Shown one piece after another: positions 14,680 to 18,669 of a DNA stretch of 18,669 bases. The notes beneath the pieces are model-generated. The model saw only the letters and a list, made by a program, of their open reading frames with translations. It had not been told where the DNA came from and ran no database searches. Each line of letters starts with the position of its first letter. Within the stretch, counting starts at the first letter, position 1. The DNA comes from Coraliomargarita_B sp046540835 (GTDB taxonomy: Bacteria; Verrucomicrobiota; Verrucomicrobiia; Opitutales; Coraliomargaritaceae), in assembly GCA_046540835.1 (NCBI GenBank), contig JBKHEL010000057.1, forward strand, positions 1 through 18,669, read 5' to 3'. Made by a program: the position numbers and the translations under genes.

Positions 14680-15195
14680 ATGCAGAACTGCCGAGCTCTG
14701 TCAACAGCACCGGGAGCCCAATGGCTCATCGTCTCCATTGCCGATCAGCGTATGGCACTGATCCGGGAGAATCAACTGGTCCGGCAATTCGTCATCTCCA
14801 CTTCAAAAAACCCTCCCTCCTGCCTCGAGGATTCGCTGGGCACCCCGACCGGACTGCACCGGATTGAGGACAAGATTGGATCAGACCAACCGGAAGGGAT
14901 GGTCTTCAAGGGGCGTCAACCAACGGGCCGTCTCTTTAGCGAATACTGCGGGGCAGAGGCGCAGCGAAACCTGATCACCAGTCGAATCCTCAGACTCCGC
15001 GGGCTGGAGGCCGGAAAAAATTCAGGCCCCGCCTGCGATAGCTACGACCGCTATATCTACATCCATGGCACGAACCATGAGGCACGCATCGGGAGCCCCT
15101 TCAGCGGGGGCTGTATCGAACTGCGTAACAGGGAGATCATCGAACTCTTCGAAATAGTTGACTCGGGAGACCTGGTGTGGATCGCCGGAGATTGA
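14680..15195 (+). CDS. L,D-transpeptidase (YkuD-fold) protein
   Basis: The 171-residue protein has the YkuD catalytic signature: HGTNHEARIGSPFSGGCIEL, with H129 and C145. LIVSIADQRMALIRENQLV (16-34) and GTPTGLHRIEDKIG (54-67) are the usual N-terminal strands. L,D-transpeptidases crosslink peptidoglycan or attach proteins to it in the periplasm. No signal peptide or membrane anchor is visible from the ATG at 14680, and an in-frame ATG at 14644 adds only MPLDFLEEKRRV, which is not a signal either. An AGAGGA at 14661-14666 supports 14680, although the spacing is long. Being next to asd, which feeds diaminopimelate synthesis, is suggestive of cell-wall context but may be chance. Confidence 0.82.
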   Translation: MQNCRALSTAPGAQWLIVSIADQRMALIRENQLVRQFVISTSKNPPSCLEDSLGTPTGLHRIEDKIGSDQPEGMVFKGRQPTGRLFSEYCGAEAQRNLITSRILRLRGLEAGKNSGPACDSYDRYIYIHGTNHEARIGSPFSGGCIELRNREIIELFEIVDSGDLVWIAGD

Positions 15196-15199
15196 CGGG

Positions 15200-16231
15200 T
15201 CACTCAGCGCCCTTCGCTTGACCCCTTGCGCGGATTTGCAGAATCGCCCAGTCCGCATGCTCGGCGACCATCGAATCTTTGCCCGCCGCCACCGCTTCGA
15301 GCGCAGCCAGATCGTCTGCGCCCCCGGTATTGCCCAGAACAATGCAGAGGTTGCGCCGCCAGCGCTGCAACTTGAGACGGCGCAGCGGGGAACCCTGCAT
15401 CTGCTCGCGAAAGGTCGCCTCGTCCCAATGCAGCATCTCACGCAGAGCCGGGTATTGCCGGGGTGCAAACTTCGGCTCCTGCGTCGGCACCGCCCATTTG
15501 TTCCAGGGGCAGACGTCGAGGCACTCATCGCAGCCAAAAAGCCGGTCACCAATCGCCTCACGGTATTCCAGGGGAATTGCACCGTCATGCTCGATCGTCA
15601 GATAGGAAATGCACTTTCGCGCATCGAGCTGATAGGGCCCGGTAATCGCCTGCGTCGGGCACACATCGATACAACGTGTGCAACTGCCGCAGCGGTCCTT
15701 GCCGGGCGCATCGGGTGGCAGCTCAAGCGTCGTCACGATGTTGCCGAGAAAGGACCAGGTGCCCCGCTTCGGCTCGACGAGAATGGTGCTCTTGCCCTGC
15801 CAGCCCAGGCCAGCAGCCTCGGCAACCGGCTTCTCCAAAAGCGGACCGGTATCGACGTAGGGCCGCTGTGCGCTGCCATGCGTCTCCTTCAGGTAGCGGC
15901 ACAGCTTCTTCAGGCGCTTGAAGACCAGGTTGTGGTAATCGTCTCCAAGCGCGTATTTTGCGATTCGATAGCCGCGTCCGGGATCGGGCTGGTAGTAGTT
16001 CATGGCCACCACAATGATACTCCGGGCCCCCTCCAGTAACTGGTGCGGATTCAGACGCCGGTCATTGTTGCGCTCCATCCAGTCCATTGTGCCGTGCTGA
16101 CCGCAGGCAATCCATTTCTCGTAGTATTCCGTGCGCAATTCAAGCGGGACACGAACCACCCCCGTCTCATGGAAACCGAGCTCCTGTGCCAAATGCCGCA
16201 GCTCTTCTTTTATCCCGGTTTGTGTCATCAT
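15200..16231 (-). CDS. queG: Epoxyqueuosine reductase
   Basis: The cobalamin-dependent iron-sulfur enzyme performs the last step of queuosine synthesis on tRNA. The 343-residue protein has two 4Fe-4S sites: C181, C184, C187 and C191 in CGSCTRCIDVCPTQAI, and C207 with C234, C237 and C241 in CDECLDVCPWNKWA. The active-site Asp is probably D127 in RPYVDTGPLLEK. GLGWQGKSTILVEPKRGTWSFLG is also typical. The C-terminal part (from about 280) holds a HEAT-like repeat region seen in the longer QueG proteins. An AAGGA lies about 12 bases before the ATG. The stop codon is five bases beyond the end of the convergent L,D-transpeptidase gene. Confidence 0.95.
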   Translation of the reverse strand: MMTQTGIKEELRHLAQELGFHETGVVRVPLELRTEYYEKWIACGQHGTMDWMERNNDRRLNPHQLLEGARSIIVVAMNYYQPDPGRGYRIAKYALGDDYHNLVFKRLKKLCRYLKETHGSAQRPYVDTGPLLEKPVAEAAGLGWQGKSTILVEPKRGTWSFLGNIVTTLELPPDAPGKDRCGSCTRCIDVCPTQAITGPYQLDARKCISYLTIEHDGAIPLEYREAIGDRLFGCDECLDVCPWNKWAVPTQEPKFAPRQYPALREMLHWDEATFREQMQGSPLRRLKLQRWRRNLCIVLGNTGGADDLAALEAVAAGKDSMVAEHADWAILQIRARGQAKGAE

Positions 16232-16481
16232 ATTCCAAGTTTTCCTTCATCGGTCTGCAACCCCCGCGCACTCTGTCAGCGAAACCTGAAAGAAACCATT
16301 ATCTCAATACCGTTCAAACCTTCACGCAATCCAAATAGAGACTCAACCAAATCATAACGCATCGAACGCACCCCCGGCTCAACAGACACAAGGCCCAACC
16401 AAACTGAAATTTTCAATTTGCACCCTCTCATTTCAACACCATACCTCAACCTTTAACCTTCAACCTTCCCACCCCTTCCTC
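16232..16481. other. Divergent intergenic region between queG and parE with tandem AACCTT heptads
   Basis: No gene is supported in this 250-bp gap. AACCTT occurs three times with an exact 7-bp period (16448, 16455, 16462) about 20 bp before the parE ATG, and TTCAAACCTTC occurs at 16313-16323. The parE leader is pyrimidine-rich and has no Shine-Dalgarno. Promoters for queG and parE must lie here, but neither gives a strong consensus match. Confidence 0.45.
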
Positions 16482-18338
16482 ATGTCTGCAGACTATACAG
16501 AAGATAACATCAAATCCCTCGACTGGAAGGAGCATATCCGCCTGCGCCCCGGTATGTATATCGGTAAGCTCGGCGATGGCTCTTCTCCAGACGATGGGAT
16601 CTACATCCTTCTGAAAGAGGTCATCGATAATTCAATTGACGAATTCGTCATGGGCCACGGCAAGACCATCGAAGTCAATATCGATGGCACCCAGGTCGCC
16701 GTGCGGGACTTCGGCCGGGGCATCCCACTCGGCAAGCTCAAAGACTGTGCCTCGAAAATTAACACCGGTGCCAAATACGATTCAGAAGCCTTCAAAAAAT
16801 CAGTCGGCCTGAATGGTGTCGGCATCAAAGCGGTCAACGCACTGGCCTCCGAATTCCGCATCGAAGCCTTCCGGGAAGGCAAGACGCGCGCGGTCGAATT
16901 TGCCCGGGGCGAGCTCCTCTCCGAAGACCGCAAAGACCGCAGCGCGAAAGAAGTAAGAAGCGGCACGGCGCTTCGCTTCGATCCCGACCCTGAGATCTTC
17001 GGCTCGATCCGCTTCCGGGTCGATTATGTCGAAGATATGCTCTGGAACTACGCCTACCTCAACAGTGGCCTGACAATCCTGTTCAACGGCAAAAAGTTCA
17101 GATCAGAAAACGGCCTGCGCGACCTACTCGAAAACAAACTCGACGGGGACCCCCTCTACCCCATCATCCACCTCGCCGACAAGGACATCGAAATCGCCTT
17201 CACGCACAACGAGACCTACGGCGAGGACTACTACTCCTTCGTCAACGGGCAGCACACCACCATGGGAGGCACCCACCTCAACGCCTTCCGCGAAGCTCTG
17301 GCCAAGACAATAAAAGAGTTTTTCAAAAAAGACTTCGACGCCGTCGATATCCGCACATCCATCTGCGCTGCGGTCTCGGTAAAGGTTGAGGACCCCGTAT
17401 TCGAATCCCAAACCAAGACCAAGCTCGGCTCCCAGGACATGGGCCCCGGAGGACCCACGGTGCGGAGCTTCATGAATAATTTTATCAAGCAGGCACTCGA
17501 TAACTACCTCCACCGCGAGCCCGAAACCGCAAAAACACTGTTCTCCAAAATTCAGGATTCCGAACGCAACCGGAAAGAACTCAAGGGTATCCAAAAACTC
17601 GCCCGCGAGCGCGCCCGAAAAAACAAAGTCCACAATAAAAAGCTCCGCGACTGCCGCACCCACCTCGACACGAAAAAGACCGGTCGCCTCGACTCCACCC
17701 TCTTCATCACCGAGGGGGACTCCGCCTCCGGCTCCATCACCAAAGCACGCGACGTGAACTCGCAGGCCGTCTTCTCGCTCAAGGGCAAGCCGCTCAACTC
17801 CTTCGGACTCACCAAAAAAGTCGTTTACGAAAACGAGGAATTCAACCTGCTGCAGGACGCCCTCAACATCGAAAACGGCCTCGACGGCCTGCGCTACAAC
17901 AACGTCGTGATCGCCACCGATGCCGACGTCGACGGAATGCATATCCGTCTCCTCCTGATCACCTTTTTTCTTCAGTTCTTCCCCGAACTGATCAAGCAAG
18001 GACACCTGCACATCCTACAGACCCCCCTCTTCCGCGTGCGCAACAAAAAGGAAACCCGCTATTGCTACTCCGATGAGGAGCGCCGTAGAGCCATCGAGGC
18101 ACTGTCCCCAAAACCGGAAATCACCCGCTTCAAGGGCCTCGGTGAAATCTCGCCGGACGAATTCCAGCACTTTATCGGAAAAAATATTCGCCTCGACCCC
18201 GTCATCATCCCCAAGGGAATGACCATCAAAGAGCTGCTCAGCTTCTATATGGGTAAAAATACCCCGGACCGCCAGGAGTTCATCATCGAAAACCTCAAAG
18301 TCGAACAGGACGAACCCGAGGCGCTGACCGCCGTCTAA
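16482..18338 (+). CDS. parE: DNA topoisomerase IV subunit B (ParE/GyrB-type ATPase)
   Basis: The 618-residue subunit is the ATPase and TOPRIM part of a type IIA topoisomerase that decatenates chromosomes. The GHKL ATPase has E46 and N50 in LLKEVIDNSIDE, RDFGRGIP (75-82) and the lid GLNGVGIKAVNAL (109-121). The TOPRIM domain has E411 in FITEGDSASGS and D480, D482 and D484 in ATDADVDGMHIR. The length and the CRTHLDTKK and LKGKPLNSFG context fit ParE better than housekeeping GyrB, but separation by eye is not certain. No A subunit follows: the next gene is a transposase 88 bp on. It could lie elsewhere or be a separate locus. No Shine-Dalgarno precedes the ATG, and no terminator follows. Confidence 0.88.
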   Translation: MSADYTEDNIKSLDWKEHIRLRPGMYIGKLGDGSSPDDGIYILLKEVIDNSIDEFVMGHGKTIEVNIDGTQVAVRDFGRGIPLGKLKDCASKINTGAKYDSEAFKKSVGLNGVGIKAVNALASEFRIEAFREGKTRAVEFARGELLSEDRKDRSAKEVRSGTALRFDPDPEIFGSIRFRVDYVEDMLWNYAYLNSGLTILFNGKKFRSENGLRDLLENKLDGDPLYPIIHLADKDIEIAFTHNETYGEDYYSFVNGQHTTMGGTHLNAFREALAKTIKEFFKKDFDAVDIRTSICAAVSVKVEDPVFESQTKTKLGSQDMGPGGPTVRSFMNNFIKQALDNYLHREPETAKTLFSKIQDSERNRKELKGIQKLARERARKNKVHNKKLRDCRTHLDTKKTGRLDSTLFITEGDSASGSITKARDVNSQAVFSLKGKPLNSFGLTKKVVYENEEFNLLQDALNIENGLDGLRYNNVVIATDADVDGMHIRLLLITFFLQFFPELIKQGHLHILQTPLFRVRNKKETRYCYSDEERRRAIEALSPKPEITRFKGLGEISPDEFQHFIGKNIRLDPVIIPKGMTIKELLSFYMGKNTPDRQEFIIENLKVEQDEPEALTAV

Positions 18339-18364
18339 GCCGGCCGCCTCTACCCAAACAATTG

Positions 18365-18401
18365 CTGCTTCTGCTTTTTATAACCTGCTTATAATTTTTA
18401 G
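18365..18401 (+). repeat. AT-rich block upstream of the RAYT gene, similar to that at 391-420
   Basis: CTGCTT occurs at 18365, 18371 and 18385. TTTATAACCTG, TATAA and TTTTTAG follow in the same order as at the left end of the window. TTATAA copies at each end of TTATAACCTGCTTATAA make an inverted repeat. TATAAT at 18390-18395 could be a -10 box. It may be the RAYT promoter or element end. Confidence 0.45.
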
Positions 18402-18426
18402 TGTTGACGCTGCCTTAAGAAACTGA

Positions 18427-18669
18427 ATGAGTTGTTTTATGAGACGAAGGTTAAGGGATTCAAAAACAACCAGTGTCCACCATGCGATGAGTCGTGTGGT
18501 GGGCGGTGAGCGGCTGTTGGGCCCTCGGGAGAAGGAGGTTTTCCGGAAGATGCTCTGGCAGGTGGCTGATTTTTCGGGGTTGGAGGTGCTGACTTATTGC
18601 ATCATGGACAATCACTTCCATGTGCTGGTTCGGGTGCCGGAGCGGGACCGGGCGATCTCGGATGCGGAG
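18427..18669 (+). CDS. REP-associated tyrosine transposase (RAYT), N-terminal part, cut by the window end
   Basis: The visible 81 codons encode the N-terminal half of an IS200/IS605-related Y1 transposase domain. MRRRLRDSKTTSVHHAMSRV is followed by LWQVADFSGLEVLTYCIMDNHFHVLVRVPE, with the metal-binding HUH motif as H63-F-H65. RAYT proteins nick and move REP palindromes and are usually single-copy genes rather than full insertion sequences. The first ATG is 18427; ATG 18439 in the same frame is equally good, and neither has a clear Shine-Dalgarno. The catalytic Tyr lies beyond the window, so intactness cannot be judged. Third codon positions are mostly G or T, unlike the C-rich third positions of parE and the other genes, which suggests a different compositional history. 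Confidence 0.88.
   Translation, partial: MSCFMRRRLRDSKTTSVHHAMSRVVGGERLLGPREKEVFRKMLWQVADFSGLEVLTYCIMDNHFHVLVRVPERDRAISDAE

Noticed and set aside
15158..16039. Plus-strand frame of 293 codons antisense to queG
   Set aside because: queG on the minus strand has complete iron-sulfur motifs and explains the region; the antisense frame has no recognisable domain.
16448..16467. CRISPR or minisatellite array
   Set aside because: Only three 7-bp units are present, with no spacers and no cas genes.
17124..18011. Long minus-strand frame of 295 codons within parE
   Set aside because: It mirrors a strongly conserved coding region, has a repetitive Gly/Val/Glu/Asp-rich composition and no known motif; it arises from codon bias.
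113..18669. RAYT sequences at both ends as a composite transposon carrying the genes between them
   Set aside because: The genes between are mostly housekeeping with host-like composition, the left copy is a remnant, and no terminal repeats or target duplications are visible.

Overview
The window looks like chromosomal DNA of a GC-rich bacterium, most likely Verrucomicrobiota of the Opitutae/Puniceicoccales type. This is inferred from the style of the housekeeping proteins, from the verrucomicrobial type of REP-associated tyrosine transposase (RAYT) at both ends, and from the many genes without a Shine-Dalgarno sequence. No rRNA or other decisive marker is present, so the taxonomy is tentative.

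Layout. Positions 1-456 hold a decayed C-terminal RAYT fragment on the minus strand, with palindromes on both sides. Positions 457-3488 (minus) are a two-gene operon: a GT4 glycosyltransferase followed, with a 4-bp overlap, by a GH13_18 sugar phosphorylase. A sigma-54-like promoter lies in front of it. xerD (minus) follows, divergent from argA (plus), and argA is followed by a small unknown gene. A 4'-phosphopantetheinyl transferase (minus) converges on these. Positions 7158-12557 (plus) are a tight five-gene run: PPK2 polyphosphate kinase, an M20-like hydrolase lacking its catalytic Glu pair, glucosyl-3-phosphoglycerate synthase (GpgS), a second GT-B glycosyltransferase and a HAD hydrolase. 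Then come rplU-rpmA with a clear terminator, asd (minus), an L,D-transpeptidase-fold gene (plus), queG (minus) and parE (plus). The window ends inside the N-terminal half of a second RAYT gene (plus).

How the genes fit together. GpgS commits NDP-glucose and 3-phosphoglycerate to glucosylglycerate-type compatible solutes. The neighbouring glycosyltransferase and HAD protein are plausible later steps (mannosyl or other extension, and dephosphorylation). The phosphorylase at the left may be a glucosylglycerate or related phosphorylase that recovers glucose-1-phosphate, and its GT4 partner resembles the mannosylglucosyl-3-phosphoglycerate synthase type. The window therefore seems to carry two loci of one compatible-solute or reserve-glycoside system, with PPK2 tying nucleotide supply to polyphosphate. 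The rest is housekeeping: arginine and lysine/threonine biosynthesis, queuosine, translation, chromosome dimer resolution and decatenation.

The most novel signal is the mobile-element pair. The left RAYT remnant and the right RAYT gene share an AT-rich upstream block, although the left copy has lost its whole catalytic region. That is the structure expected of an internally deleted derivative.
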